Shown here piece by piece: positions 54,424 through 63,784 of a DNA stretch of 64,000 nt. The notes beneath the pieces were generated by a model that was given only the letters and a program-made list of their open reading frames with translations, did no database searches and was not told the origin of the DNA. Origin of the DNA: Bradyrhizobium diazoefficiens (GTDB taxonomy: Bacteria; Pseudomonadota; Alphaproteobacteria; Rhizobiales; Xanthobacteraceae). The stretch spans positions 4,523,001 to 4,587,000 of the forward strand of contig NZ_CP067100.1 in NCBI RefSeq assembly GCF_016616235.1. The letters are read 5' to 3'. The stretch's first letter is position 1, and each line of letters starts with the position of its first letter. Position numbers and translations under genes: made by a program.

Positions 54424-55929
54424 ATGGCCCTGACTGATTCGAACGTTCTCAAACTCGCGCCCGAGCCCGGAACTCCCGCCTATCGGAGCGCACCGCACAA
54501 TATCGAGGCGGAACAGAGCCTTCTGGGCGCGATCCTGGTCAACAACGATGCCTTCTACCGCGTCTCCGACTTCCTGGAGCCGAAGCATTTCTTCGAGCCG
54601 CTGCATCAGACCATCTATGAGACCGCCGGCAGCCTGATCCGGATGGGCAAGATCGCGACGCCCGTGACGCTGAAGACGTTCCTGCCCGCCGACACCGATG
54701 TCGGCGGCATGACCATCGGGCAATATCTGGCGCGCCTCGCCGCCGAAGCGACCACCATCATCAATGCCCAGGACTATGGCCGCACCGTCTACGACCTGTC
54801 GCTCAGGCGCGATCTGATCGGGATCGGCGAGGACATGGTCAATGTCGCCTATGATGCGCCAGTCGATTTCCAGCCCCGCGCGCAGATCGAGGATGCCGAG
54901 CGAAAGCTTTACGAGCTCGCTGAATCCGGCCGCTATGACGGCGGCTTCCAGAAATTCTCGCAGGCGCTGACGGTCGCGGTCGATCTCGCGGCGAAAGCAT
55001 TCCAGCGCGACGGAAAGCTGTCGGGCATCTCCACCGGCCTGCGCGACCTCGACACCAAGATGGGCGGCTTGCAGCAGTCCGACCTCATCATCGTTGCGGG
55101 CCGCCCCGGCATGGGCAAGACGTCGCTGGCGACCAATATCGCCTACAACGTCGCACAGGCCTATGTGGGCGAACTCCAGGCCGACGGCACCATGAAGGCC
55201 GCCAATGGCGGCGTGATCGGCTTCTTCTCCTGCGAAATGTCGGCCGACCAGCTCGCCACCCGTATCGTGGCGGAGCGCACCGGCATCCCCTCCTCCCACA
55301 TCCGTCGCGGCGGCATCACGGAAGCCGATTTCGAGAAGATCCGCCAAGTCTCCATCGAGCTGCAGTCGCTGCCGTTCTATGTCGACGCGACCGGCGGCCT
55401 TTCGATCGCGCAGCTGATGGCGCGGGCGCGCCGGCTGAAGCGGCAGAAGGGGCTCGATCTCCTCGTGATCGACTACATCCAGCTCTTGTCCGGCTCGGGC
55501 AAGCGCGCCAGCGACAGCCGCGTGCAGGAAATCACCGAGATCACCACCAGCCTGAAGGCGCTGGCCAAGGAGCTCAACGTTCCCGTGATTGCACTGTCGC
55601 AGCTCTCGCGCCAGGTGGAATCGCGCGACGACAAGCGGCCGCAGCTCTCCGACTTGCGTGAATCGGGCTCGATCGAGCAGGACGCCGACGTCGTGCTGTT
55701 CGTGTTCCGCGAGGAATATTACCTCGCGATGAAGGAGCCGCGCCCCGGCACCGAGGAACACGCCAAATGGCAAGCCGATATGGAGCGTACGGCGGGGCGC
55801 GCCGAAGTCATCATCGGCAAGCAGCGCCATGGTCCGACCGGCACGGTCGAGCTGCACTTCGACGCCTCGGTCACGCGCTTCGGCGACCTCGCGCATGACG
55901 GCCAGATCCCGGATCGCAGCGATTACTGA
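54424..55929 (+). CDS. dnaB: Replicative DNA helicase
   Basis: DnaB is the hexameric 5-prime to 3-prime helicase of the replication fork. The N-domain (HNIEAEQSLLGAILVNNDAF) is followed by the RecA-like domain with Walker A VAGRPGMGKTS and LLVIDYIQLLSG; ALSQLSRQVE and RESGSIEQDADVVLF are conserved. Length is 501 residues. No intein is present. alr follows on the same strand after 40 bases. Confidence 0.97.
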   Translation: MALTDSNVLKLAPEPGTPAYRSAPHNIEAEQSLLGAILVNNDAFYRVSDFLEPKHFFEPLHQTIYETAGSLIRMGKIATPVTLKTFLPADTDVGGMTIGQYLARLAAEATTIINAQDYGRTVYDLSLRRDLIGIGEDMVNVAYDAPVDFQPRAQIEDAERKLYELAESGRYDGGFQKFSQALTVAVDLAAKAFQRDGKLSGISTGLRDLDTKMGGLQQSDLIIVAGRPGMGKTSLATNIAYNVAQAYVGELQADGTMKAANGGVIGFFSCEMSADQLATRIVAERTGIPSSHIRRGGITEADFEKIRQVSIELQSLPFYVDATGGLSIAQLMARARRLKRQKGLDLLVIDYIQLLSGSGKRASDSRVQEITEITTSLKALAKELNVPVIALSQLSRQVESRDDKRPQLSDLRESGSIEQDADVVLFVFREEYYLAMKEPRPGTEEHAKWQADMERTAGRAEVIIGKQRHGPTGTVELHFDASVTRFGDLAHDGQIPDRSDY

Positions 55930-55969
55930 GTTCCTTGAACAGAAACGCCCTCTTGCGTAAAACGGCGCC

Positions 55970-57253
55970 ATGACGATGGCGTCCGACCCGAAACTGATCC
56001 CGCAATCCGGCCTTCTCTCCGCGGAGGCCAATCAGGCTGCCGCGCTCGCCAGCTTCGGCGGCGTGCTCACCGTCGACCTCGACGCGATCATCGCCAACTG
56101 GCGCAAGCTCGAGAAGACGGCGGTGCCGGCCGAATGTTCGGCGGTGATCAAGGCCGATGCCTATGGCTGCGGCGCCGAGCAAGTCGCGCGGGCGCTGAAC
56201 AAGGCCGGCTGCAAGACCTTTTTCGTCGCCACCATCGAGGAAGCCCGCAAGGTGCGTGGTGCCGTGCCGGAGGCCGCGCTCTACGTGCTCGGCGGCTATT
56301 TCCAGAACACCGGCGAGCACTATGCCAGGATCAACTGCCGGCCGGTGATCGGCGATCTCAACGAGCTCGCCGAGTGGGACGTGTTCTGCCGCCGCACCGG
56401 CTGGTCCGGCGGCGCCGCGATTCACATCGACACCGGCATGAACCGGCTCGGGCTGACGCTGTCGGAGGCGCAGGCCATCATCCCCCGCATCAATGCCGGC
56501 GATCATGGCATCACGCTGGTGATGAGCCATCTGGTCTCGGCCGAGCAGCTCAACAGCCCGGTGAACGCGAAACAGCTCGCTTCCTTCCGCGCCATCGCCA
56601 GCGAATTCTCCGGCGTGCCGGCCTCCCTCGCCAATTCCTCCGGCATCTTCCTGGGCGCGCCCTTCCAGTTCGACCTGGTACGGCCGGGCGCGGCGCTGTA
56701 CGGCGTCAATCCGACGCCGGAGGCCGACAATCCGATGCAGCAGGTGGTCGACCTCAAGGCGCGCATCGTGCAGGTCCGCAATGTCGAGCGCGGCGACACC
56801 GTCGGCTATGGCGGCACCTGGAGCGCACGGCGGCCGACCAAACTGGCGATCATCGCGGTCGGCTATGCCGACGGCTATTTCCGCGCCGCCAGCTCGAACG
56901 ACGGCACCCGCGGCGCCGAGGTGGTCGTCGCAGGCAAACGCTGCCCCGTCGCGGGCCGCGTCTCCATGGACTTGATCGCGATCGACATCACCGATCTGCC
57001 GCCGAACGCGGCGCGACGCGGGCATATGGTCAGCCTGCTCGGCGAAGGCATTACCGTCGACGAGCTCGCGCATCATTTCGGCACGATCGGCTATGAGGTG
57101 CTGACCAGCCTCGGCCGCCGCTACGCCCGAGTCTACAAGGGCGGCAACGTGGCGGAGCCGCTGGCAAAGCCGGCGCAGGCGGAGGCGGCCGAACAGCCGC
57201 CCTCACCGCCTCGGGTCGAGCAGCCGGCAAATCCGCCACCGCTGCCGAGCTGA
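55970..57253 (+). CDS. alr: Alanine racemase
   Basis: Alr makes D-alanine for peptidoglycan. The PLP Lys61 is in VIKADAYGCGAEQV; the second catalytic base Tyr is in TVGYGGTW; AGRVSMDL is conserved. Length is 427 residues, of which the last 35 are a Pro/Ala/Glu-rich tail with no family counterpart. It follows dnaB closely, an order conserved in many alphaproteobacteria. Confidence 0.95.
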   Translation: MTMASDPKLIPQSGLLSAEANQAAALASFGGVLTVDLDAIIANWRKLEKTAVPAECSAVIKADAYGCGAEQVARALNKAGCKTFFVATIEEARKVRGAVPEAALYVLGGYFQNTGEHYARINCRPVIGDLNELAEWDVFCRRTGWSGGAAIHIDTGMNRLGLTLSEAQAIIPRINAGDHGITLVMSHLVSAEQLNSPVNAKQLASFRAIASEFSGVPASLANSSGIFLGAPFQFDLVRPGAALYGVNPTPEADNPMQQVVDLKARIVQVRNVERGDTVGYGGTWSARRPTKLAIIAVGYADGYFRAASSNDGTRGAEVVVAGKRCPVAGRVSMDLIAIDITDLPPNAARRGHMVSLLGEGITVDELAHHFGTIGYEVLTSLGRRYARVYKGGNVAEPLAKPAQAEAAEQPPSPPRVEQPANPPPLPS

Positions 57254-57265
57254 TCTATCGGCCGC

Positions 57266-57484
57266 TTACTTCTTCTTCCTGTTGTCCAGTGCCGCCTTGC
57301 AGGTGGCGCTGAGCTGATCGCGCTTGCCATTGAGGCATGCGACGATGCCGCCGCCCGGCGCGATGCCGGCGCAGAATTTGTCATAGTCCGCCTTGCACGC
57401 ACCGCGCGGATCGGACGATTGTGCCGAAGCGACACCGGAGAACGCGACAGCGGCGACGATGGCGGCAAAGCTCAACTTGGACAT
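57266..57484 (-). CDS. Small exported Cys-rich protein
   Basis: The 72-residue product has a signal peptide (cleavage near ASAQ-22). The mature part has four Cys residues (ACKADYDKFCAG..., ACLNG..., TCKAAL) in the C-x7-C-x(n)-C pattern of the small cysteine-rich repeat family found in proteobacteria. Function unknown. Convergent with alr, divergent from the exonuclease gene. Confidence 0.75.
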   Translation of the reverse strand: MSKLSFAAIVAAVAFSGVASAQSSDPRGACKADYDKFCAGIAPGGGIVACLNGKRDQLSATCKAALDNRKKK

Positions 57485-57524
57485 TGTATCTCCGGTATGG
57501 GGCGGCAGGAGCCGGTAGCTCTAC

Positions 57525-58295
57525 ATGAAGATTGCGACATTCAACATCAACAACATCAACCGCCGCCTGCCCAATCTGCTGGCCTGGCTGCGCACAGCGA
57601 AGCCTGATGTCGTCGCGCTTCAGGAGTTGAAGGCAAGTGATGGCGAATTTCCGGCGGCCGCGATCGAAAAGGCCGGCTATGGTGCGGTGTGGCGCGGACA
57701 GAAGACCTGGAACGGCGTCGCCATCCTCGCCCGCAACGTCGAGCCTGTGCTAACCCGCGACCGCCTGCCGGGTAAGCCTGAAGATCGCGAAGCGCGCTAC
57801 ATTGAGGCCGCCGTGCGCGGCATCATCGTCGCCAGCATCTACCTTCCCAACGGCAATCCGCAGCCGGGGCCGAAATTCGACTACAAGCTCGACTGGTTCG
57901 CGCGGCTCAAGCGCCACGCCAAGACCCTCATCAAGCAGGATCTGCCCGTGGTGCTCGCCGGCGACTACAACGTCGCGCCCACCGAGATCGACATCTATCC
58001 GACGCGCTCATGGGACAAGGATGCGCTGATCCAGCCGAAGAGCCGCGCGGCCTTTGCCTCGCTCGTCGCACACGGCTGGTGCGACGCGATCCGCGAGCTG
58101 CATCCGGACGAGCGCATCTATACCTTCTGGGACTACAAGCGGAACCGCTGGCCGCGCGATGCGGGCCTGCGGCTCGATCATCTGCTGCTCAGCCCTGCCC
58201 TCGCCCCGCGCCTCGCCAAGGCCGGCGTCGACAAGACGGTCCGCGGCGAAGATGGCGCGAGCGATCACGCGCCGGCGTGGGTGGTGTTGCGGTAA
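57525..58295 (+). CDS. xthA: Exonuclease III-type AP endonuclease
   Basis: The 256-residue EEP-fold nuclease removes nucleotides 3-prime to abasic sites. MKIATFNINNINRRL, QELKASD (Glu34), LPNGNPQP, GDYNVAPTEIDIY and SDHAPAWV contain the metal and catalytic residues. Bradyrhizobia often carry two paralogues. The gene has a short divergent gap to the Cys-rich protein. Confidence 0.92.
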   Translation: MKIATFNINNINRRLPNLLAWLRTAKPDVVALQELKASDGEFPAAAIEKAGYGAVWRGQKTWNGVAILARNVEPVLTRDRLPGKPEDREARYIEAAVRGIIVASIYLPNGNPQPGPKFDYKLDWFARLKRHAKTLIKQDLPVVLAGDYNVAPTEIDIYPTRSWDKDALIQPKSRAAFASLVAHGWCDAIRELHPDERIYTFWDYKRNRWPRDAGLRLDHLLLSPALAPRLAKAGVDKTVRGEDGASDHAPAWVVLR

Positions 58296-58493
58296 CGGCC
58301 CTCACCACAAATTCTTCGGCCCTTCCCGCGCAAGTGAGCGTGCGGACCGTGCGGGGTCTTAGGGCGGCCCAACAAAATACGAAAACAACCCCATGCACAG
58401 TAGCCGGCACGAGCCGATTCAATGGCTTGGCACACGCCGCGCGAAGAATCCCTCCCTCGGTCAGCTCGATCTTCGCCCTCTTGACCTTCGCCT

Positions 58494-58520
58494 CTTGGTC
58501 AGCATACTGGCATGACCAAG
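58494..58520. promoter_or_regulatory. Candidate operator of the FadR-type regulator
   Basis: CTTGGTCA (58494-58501) and TGACCAAG (58513-58520) are exact inverse copies separated by 11 bases. They lie 23 bases before the regulator start, a position that fits autoregulation by a GntR/FadR protein, whose sites usually contain GT-x(n)-AC. Confidence 0.55.
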
Positions 58521-58542
58521 ATCAGACCAAACCGGGACGGGG

Positions 58543-59310
58543 ATGGAGCTCAAGCGAGCCGCCGAAGGCGAAAAAGGCTTCGAGAAAGTGTTCGCCTTCC
58601 TGCGCGAGCGCCTGCTCGCGGGCTCGCTCAAGCCCGGTGACCGCCTGATTTCCGAGCGCGAGCTGGCGACGCTTCTCGGGGTCAGCCGGCCGATCGTCCG
58701 CGAGGCTCTGCGCGCCCTCACCGTGCTTGGGATCGTCGAGATCCGCGACCGCATCGGCACCGTCGTGACCCGCCCTGATGTCTCGGTGCTGAATGACTTC
58801 TTCACCTTTGCGCTGGCCCAGCAGGCGGACATGCTCGACGACGTCATGCAGGCGCGCGTCGCGATCGAATGCCAGGCGATCCGCCTCACCTGCGAGCGCG
58901 CCAACATTGCCGATTTCGAACGCCTCCAGCGCGCGCTCGCCAAGATCGGCGAGACGATCGACGAGCCGGATGCAGGGGGCATGGCCGATTTCGAATTCCA
59001 CCGCGCCATCGTCGTAGCCTCGCATTCGGAGACGCTGACGGTGCTGCACAGCTCGATGGCGGGCCTGCTGACGCATTCGCATCGCAGCCGCCGCGAACTG
59101 GTGCAGGCTTTCCCATCGATGAAGAATTATCTGATCGACGATCACCGGCGCATCTTCGAGGCGATCATCGAACGCGATCCGGAGCGTGCGGACGCGACGC
59201 TGCGCAAGCATTTTGCCATCGGCGACGAGTACCGCAGGCGGGCCATCGTCGGCGACATCGACAAGACCAGCGTCTCACGCCGATCGCTGACTAACCAAGA
59301 AACGGACTGA
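58543..59310 (+). CDS. GntR-family (FadR/FCD) regulator
   Basis: The 255-residue protein has an N-terminal winged helix (LRERLLAGSLKPGDRLISERELATLLGVSRPIVREALRALTVLGIVE) and a C-terminal FCD domain with the metal-binding pattern (FEFHRAIV, MKNYLIDDHRRIFEAI). It is first in a six-gene plus-strand operon and its stop is four bases before the dehydrogenase start, so it probably controls that operon. Confidence 0.92.
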   Translation: MELKRAAEGEKGFEKVFAFLRERLLAGSLKPGDRLISERELATLLGVSRPIVREALRALTVLGIVEIRDRIGTVVTRPDVSVLNDFFTFALAQQADMLDDVMQARVAIECQAIRLTCERANIADFERLQRALAKIGETIDEPDAGGMADFEFHRAIVVASHSETLTVLHSSMAGLLTHSHRSRRELVQAFPSMKNYLIDDHRRIFEAIIERDPERADATLRKHFAIGDEYRRRAIVGDIDKTSVSRRSLTNQETD

Positions 59311-59314
59311 TGAC

Positions 59315-60214
59315 ATGGGACGGAACGACAAGGGCATTGTGGGATTCATCGGCATCGGCACAATGGGCCGCGAGATGGTGCGCAATCTGCTGGTGGCCGG
59401 CCACGTCGTGCGCGCTTTCGATCTCAACGAAGCCGCCCTGTCCGATAGCGTCAAGGAAGGCGCGAGGCGCGCCACGAGCCCCGCCGATGCCGCGCAAGGC
59501 GCCGACATCGTCATCACCATGCTGCCCGATACGCCCCATGTCGAGGCGACCATCTATGGCGAGCACGGCCTCCTGAAGTCGCCGCCAGCAGGCAAGCTGA
59601 TCGTCGACATGAGCACGATCTCGCCGGTCGCGGTCCGCCGCATCCATGCCGATCTGCAAAAGACCGGCGTCAGCTTCATCGATGCGCCCGTCTCGGGTGG
59701 ACCGGTCGGCGCGAAGAACGCCGCGCTCTCGATCATGGCCGGCGGCGATGCAGCCGCCTTCGCCCAGGCCGAGCCGTTCTTCCGCGCAATGGGCACGACC
59801 ATCACCCATGTTGGCGCATCCGGCGCCGGCCAGACCGTCAAGCTTTGCAATCAGCTGATCTGTGGCATCAACATCCAGGCGATCTGCGAGGCGCTCGCGT
59901 TCGGTCGTGCCTCTGGCCTCGATCTCAACCTGCTGCGCAAAGTGTTGCTCGGTGGCTCCGCGGCCTCCTGGATGCTCGACAAGCTCGGCCCCGCGATGAT
60001 CGCGGGCGACGTCTCCGCCGGCTTCCGGATCGATCTGCAACTCAAGGACCTCCGCCTGGTGCAGGAGCAGGCCCAGGCGCTGAACGTGCCGCTGCCCGGC
60101 ACCGCGCTCGTCACCAGCCAATACGTCGACGCGCGTGCCCATGGCGAAGGCAACAATGGCAACCAGGCGCTGTTCCGCGTCTATGACCGCATGACCAACC
60201 AGACCACCGGCTGA
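59315..60214 (+). CDS. Beta-hydroxyacid dehydrogenase (tartronate-semialdehyde reductase-like)
   Basis: The 299-residue protein has an N-terminal NAD fold GFIGIGTMG, the substrate block DAPVSGGPVGAKN, and the catalytic Lys in GAGQTVKLCNQ. Relatives act on tartronate semialdehyde, 3-hydroxyisobutyrate or 4-hydroxybutyrate-like substrates. The neighbours (amino-acid-type importer, RpiB) do not settle which. The ATG at 59315 follows the regulator stop by 4 bases. Confidence 0.88.
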   Translation: MGRNDKGIVGFIGIGTMGREMVRNLLVAGHVVRAFDLNEAALSDSVKEGARRATSPADAAQGADIVITMLPDTPHVEATIYGEHGLLKSPPAGKLIVDMSTISPVAVRRIHADLQKTGVSFIDAPVSGGPVGAKNAALSIMAGGDAAAFAQAEPFFRAMGTTITHVGASGAGQTVKLCNQLICGINIQAICEALAFGRASGLDLNLLRKVLLGGSAASWMLDKLGPAMIAGDVSAGFRIDLQLKDLRLVQEQAQALNVPLPGTALVTSQYVDARAHGEGNNGNQALFRVYDRMTNQTTG

Positions 60215-60224
60215 CCTGACGGCG

Positions 60225-60908
60225 ATGAGCCTCCAACTCGACTTTCCCGCGGTGCTGGAGCGTTGGCCGAGCTTTCTGGCCGGTGCCGCCCTCACGCTGG
60301 AGCTTGCTGCGTTCGCCACGGTGCTGGGCGCCCTGCTCGGCACGCTCGCCGCGGTCGGGCGCGGCACGCACAAACGGCTGATCGCCGTTGCCTGCACGGT
60401 TTATGTCGAGACCATCCGCAACACACCGCTGCTGGTGCAAATCTTTCTGGTCTATTTCGGTCTTGCCTGCCTGGGTTTGAAATTCTCCGCCTTCACGGTG
60501 GCGGTGGCTGCGCTGACCATCAATGTCGGTGCCTACACCGCCGAGATCATGCGCGCCGGCTTCGAGGCGATCCCGCGCGGCCAGATCGAGGCCGCCGAAG
60601 GGCTCGCTTTGTCGCGCCTTCAGATCTATTGGCACATCATCCTGCTGCCGGCGATCGAGAAGGTCTATCCGGCGCTGACCAGCCAGTTCGTGCTGTTGAT
60701 GCTGGCCTCCTCGGTCTGCTCGCAGATCTCGGCGGAAGAGCTCACCGCGGTCGCCAACTACATCCAGTCGGACACTTACCGGGCGTTCGAGACCTACATC
60801 ATTGTGGCCGTGCTCTACGTCATCCTGTCGCTGGTGATGCGTGCCGGCTTCTGGGGCCTTGGCCTCGTGCTGTTTCCGCGCCGGCGCCGGCTCGGCACGC
60901 CGTTGTGA
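60225..60908 (+). CDS. Polar amino-acid ABC transporter permease 1
   Basis: The 227-residue permease of the HisM/HisQ family has about five membrane helices and the ATPase-contact motif [21 protein letters not shown]. The N-terminus is typical. It pairs with the permease that follows by one base, as in heteromeric importers. Confidence 0.9.
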   Translation: MSLQLDFPAVLERWPSFLAGAALTLELAAFATVLGALLGTLAAVGRGTHKRLIAVACTVYVETIRNTPLLVQIFLVYFGLACLGLKFSAFTVAVAALTINVGAYTAEIMRAGFEAIPRGQIEAAEGLALSRLQIYWHIILLPAIEKVYPALTSQFVLLMLASSVCSQISAEELTAVANYIQSDTYRAFETYIIVAVLYVILSLVMRAGFWGLGLVLFPRRRRLGTPL

Positions 60909-60909
60909 G

Positions 60910-61584
60910 ATGAGCATGGGCGGACATCTCAACATCAATCATCTGATGTTCCTCGGCCAGGGCGCATTGTGGACCATGGGCCTGTCGGTGATCGCGCTCA
61001 TCGGCGGCGGCATCGTCGGCTTCGTGATCGCGCTGGCGCGGATCTCACCACTCAAAGCGGTGCGGATCGCCAGCGCCATCTATGTCCAGCTGGTCCAGGG
61101 CACGCCGCTGCTCGTCATCTTGTTCCTCGGCTATTTCGGCCTCGCCGCCATCGGCCTCAAGGTTTCGCCACTCACCGCCGCCGGGGCCTCGCTGACGCTC
61201 TATGTCGCCGCCTATCTCGGCGAGATCTGGCGCGGCTGCATCCAATCGGTGCCGAAGCCGCAATGGGAAGCTGCCGAAGGCCTGGCACTGAGCCGGACGC
61301 AGCGCATGATGAAGGTGATCCTGCCGCAGGCAATCCGCATCGCGACGCCCCCGACCGTCGGCTTCATGGTTCAGATCATCAAGAACACCTCGCTCGCCTC
61401 GGTGGTCGGCTTCGTCGAGCTGATGCGCTCGGGCCAGATCGTCAACAACTCGCTGTTCGAGCCGTTCGCCATCTACGCCATCATCGCCCTCACCTATTTC
61501 GCCATGTGCTATCCCCTCTCCCTGTTCAGCCAAAGGCTGGAACGGCGGATGGGGCGTGGCAGGTCCAACCTCGCGCCAGCCTGA
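60910..61584 (+). CDS. Polar amino-acid ABC transporter permease 2
   Basis: The 224-residue second permease shows the same fold with motif [23 protein letters not shown] and partner helices. It starts 1 base after the stop of the first permease and ends 1 base before the ATPase ATG, a compact operon. Confidence 0.9.
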   Translation: MSMGGHLNINHLMFLGQGALWTMGLSVIALIGGGIVGFVIALARISPLKAVRIASAIYVQLVQGTPLLVILFLGYFGLAAIGLKVSPLTAAGASLTLYVAAYLGEIWRGCIQSVPKPQWEAAEGLALSRTQRMMKVILPQAIRIATPPTVGFMVQIIKNTSLASVVGFVELMRSGQIVNNSLFEPFAIYAIIALTYFAMCYPLSLFSQRLERRMGRGRSNLAPA

Positions 61585-61585
61585 C

Positions 61586-62341
61586 ATGCAGCAAAATCCT
61601 TCCTCCGAACCGATTGTGTCGCTCCGCGACGTGCAAAAGAGCTTTGGCCCGCTCCGGGTGCTCGATGGCGTCTCCTTTGCCGTCCAGCGCGGCGAGGTGC
61701 TGGCGCTGATCGGCCGCTCCGGCTCCGGCAAGAGCACGGCTCTGCGCTGCATCGACCGGTTCGAGAAGGTCGACAGCGGCGAGATCGTCGTGTGCGGGCA
61801 CCGCGTCGACCGTCCCGACGTGAACTTGCGCGCACTGCGCCAGGACGTCGGCATCGTCTTCCAGAGCTACAATCTGTTTCCCCACCTCACGATCGAGCAA
61901 AACATCACGCTCGCGCCCTGCGCGGTGAAGGGCATGACCTCCTCGCAGGCCAAGGAGCTCGCGCGAAAAGTGCTGGCGCAGGTCGGGCTCGAGGAGAAGC
62001 TGCACGCCTATCCCGAACAGCTTTCGGGCGGCCAGCAGCAGCGCGCCGCGATCGCACGTTCGCTCGCGATGCAGCCGAAGGTGATGCTGTTCGACGAGGT
62101 CACCTCGGCGCTCGATCCCGAGCTCACCGCCGAAGTGCTGAAGGTGATCGAGCAGCTCGCGGCAGACGGCATGACCATGGTGATGGTCACCCACGAAATG
62201 GGCTTTGCCAAAGGCATCGCCGACCGGATCGTCTTCATGCATCGCGGCAAGGTCCACGAGACCGGACCTGCGTCGATCCTGACATCGCCGACGACCCCCG
62301 AGCTCACGCAATTTGTGGGCACTGGAAACCTAAAATCATAA
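61586..62341 (+). CDS. Polar amino-acid ABC transporter ATPase
   Basis: The 251-residue ATPase has Walker [11 protein letters not shown]-loop FQSYNLFPH, signature LSGGQQQR and Walker [13 protein letters not shown]. It drives import with the two permeases. The ATG at 61586 follows the permease stop by one base; a GTG at 61556 is possible but overlaps the previous gene. Confidence 0.93.
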   Translation: MQQNPSSEPIVSLRDVQKSFGPLRVLDGVSFAVQRGEVLALIGRSGSGKSTALRCIDRFEKVDSGEIVVCGHRVDRPDVNLRALRQDVGIVFQSYNLFPHLTIEQNITLAPCAVKGMTSSQAKELARKVLAQVGLEEKLHAYPEQLSGGQQQRAAIARSLAMQPKVMLFDEVTSALDPELTAEVLKVIEQLAADGMTMVMVTHEMGFAKGIADRIVFMHRGKVHETGPASILTSPTTPELTQFVGTGNLKS

Positions 62342-62360
62342 CAGGAGAGGAGAACTAGGG

Positions 62361-63155
62361 ATGACAACCAAGACACTGCTGGGCACCGCCGCCGCGCTGC
62401 TGGGACTCGTCATGGTCGCGGCCACGCCGGCATCGGCCGATCTGCTCGACGACATCACCCAGGCCAAGAAGATCCGGATTTCGACCGATCTCGCCATCCC
62501 GCCCTCGGGCATGATGGATAGCAGCATGAAGCCGACCGGCTCGGATGTCGAAGTGGCGCAGCTGCTCGCCAAGGACTGGGGTCTCGAGCTCGAATTCGTC
62601 CAGACCACCGGCGCGACCCGTATCCCGAACGTCCTCACCGGGAAGGCCGACATCATCATCTCGACCCTGTCGGTGACGGCCGAGCGCGCCAAGGTGATCG
62701 ACTTCACCAAGCGCTACGCGACCCTGCAATCCGACGTAGGCTGCCTGAAATCGTCGTCCGTGAAGGACTGGTCCGACCTGAAGGATAAGCCGATCGGCGT
62801 CTCGCGCGGCACGACGCAGGACACCACCCTGTCCAACATGAAGGACAAGGGCCTCAAGATCGCCCGCTACGATGACGACGCCACCATGGTGACGGCAGCC
62901 GTCTCCGGCCAGGTCGATTGCGTCGCCTCGTCCGCGACGATCATCAACCAGATCGGCGTGAAGAACCCATCGCGCGTGTTCGAGTCCCGGATTCCGCTGG
63001 CAACCTTCGACCTCGCCATCGGCCTGAAAAAGGGTGAGCAGCGCCTGATGGACAAGCTCAATGCCTGGATCACCGAAAACGTCAAGAACGGCAAGCTCAA
63101 CGCGATCTACAAGAAATTCCACGGCGTCGATCTGCCGCCCGAGATGCGTAGCTGA
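62361..63155 (+). CDS. Polar amino-acid ABC transporter substrate-binding protein
   Basis: The 264-residue protein has a signal peptide (cleavage after ASA near 26) and a class II periplasmic-binding fold with RISTDLAIPPSGMMD, TLSVTAERAKVIDFTKRY and DCVASSATIINQ. It delivers the ligand to the importer. The binding-pocket residues do not identify the ligand. GGAGAGGAG precedes the ATG. A strong hairpin follows the stop. Confidence 0.9.
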   Translation: MTTKTLLGTAAALLGLVMVAATPASADLLDDITQAKKIRISTDLAIPPSGMMDSSMKPTGSDVEVAQLLAKDWGLELEFVQTTGATRIPNVLTGKADIIISTLSVTAERAKVIDFTKRYATLQSDVGCLKSSSVKDWSDLKDKPIGVSRGTTQDTTLSNMKDKGLKIARYDDDATMVTAAVSGQVDCVASSATIINQIGVKNPSRVFESRIPLATFDLAIGLKKGEQRLMDKLNAWITENVKNGKLNAIYKKFHGVDLPPEMRS

Positions 63156-63166
63156 ACCACAGAGAA

Positions 63167-63197
63167 ACCGTGACAGCCGCTCTTCGGCTGTCACGGT
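63167..63197 (+). terminator. Perfect 13-bp hairpin within the operon
   Basis: ACCGTGACAGCCG and CGGCTGTCACGGT pair fully around a five-base loop, between the binding-protein gene and rpiB. No T tract follows, so it may stabilise the upstream mRNA or partly attenuate, lowering rpiB expression. Confidence 0.65.
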
Positions 63198-63222
63198 CAA
63201 TGCAAATTAAGAAGGACATCAC

Positions 63223-63669
63223 ATGCGTCTCGTCATCGGATCCGACCACGCCGGCTGGCCGCTCAAGCAGACCGTCATCGACCACATCCGCAAGCTTGGC
63301 CACGACGTCCTCGACGTCGGCTCCTATGACGACAAGCCGGTGGATTTTCCCGACATCGCCCGTGCGGTCGCCCAGAAGGTGACCTCGGGCGAGGCTGCAC
63401 GCGGCATCATGGTGTGCGGCACCGGCGTCGGCGCCTCGATCGCCGCCAACAAGATGAAGGGCATCCGCGCCGCGGTCTGCCACGACGTGCATTCCGCGCA
63501 TCAGAGCGTCGAGCATGATGATGTGAATGTCATGTGCATCGGCGCGCAGATCGTTGGTGCCTGGCTCGCGGTCGACCTCGTCTCCTCCTATTTGTCCGCC
63601 GAATTCTCCACCGACGAGGATTTCCGCCGCCGGGTCGAGAAGCTGCGGGTGATGGACGAGCAAGGCTGA
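63223..63669 (+). CDS. rpiB: RpiB/LacA-type sugar-phosphate isomerase
   Basis: The 148-residue protein has the RpiB active site: Asp8-His9 in GSDHAG, Cys65 in CGTGVGAS, and His98 in CHDVHSAHQSVEHDDVNV. RpiB converts ribose-5-phosphate and ribulose-5-phosphate; relatives act on tetrose phosphates or allose. Its place after an amino-acid-type importer and beta-hydroxyacid dehydrogenase suggests a tailored catabolic role, perhaps with a four-carbon intermediate. It ends the operon. Confidence 0.9.
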   Translation: MRLVIGSDHAGWPLKQTVIDHIRKLGHDVLDVGSYDDKPVDFPDIARAVAQKVTSGEAARGIMVCGTGVGASIAANKMKGIRAAVCHDVHSAHQSVEHDDVNVMCIGAQIVGAWLAVDLVSSYLSAEFSTDEDFRRRVEKLRVMDEQG

Positions 63670-63685
63670 CGGCCTGCGCATCTTC

Positions 63686-63773
63686 CGTCATTGCGAGGAG
63701 CGCTTCGCGACGAAGCAATCCAGAGCCTTGCCTCGGAGGGAGCCTGGATTGCTTCGCTGCGCTCGCAATGACG
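63686..63773. repeat. Palindromic repeat with nested arms
   Basis: The outer arms are CGTCATTGCGAG (63686-63697) and CTCGCAATGACG (63762-63773). A second 12-bp stem pairs GAAGCAATCCAG (63712-63723) with CTGGATTGCTTC (63744-63755). It belongs to the same general class as the element at 49903 but differs in sequence. Confidence 0.8.
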
Positions 63774-63784
63774 GGTTGGCAATA

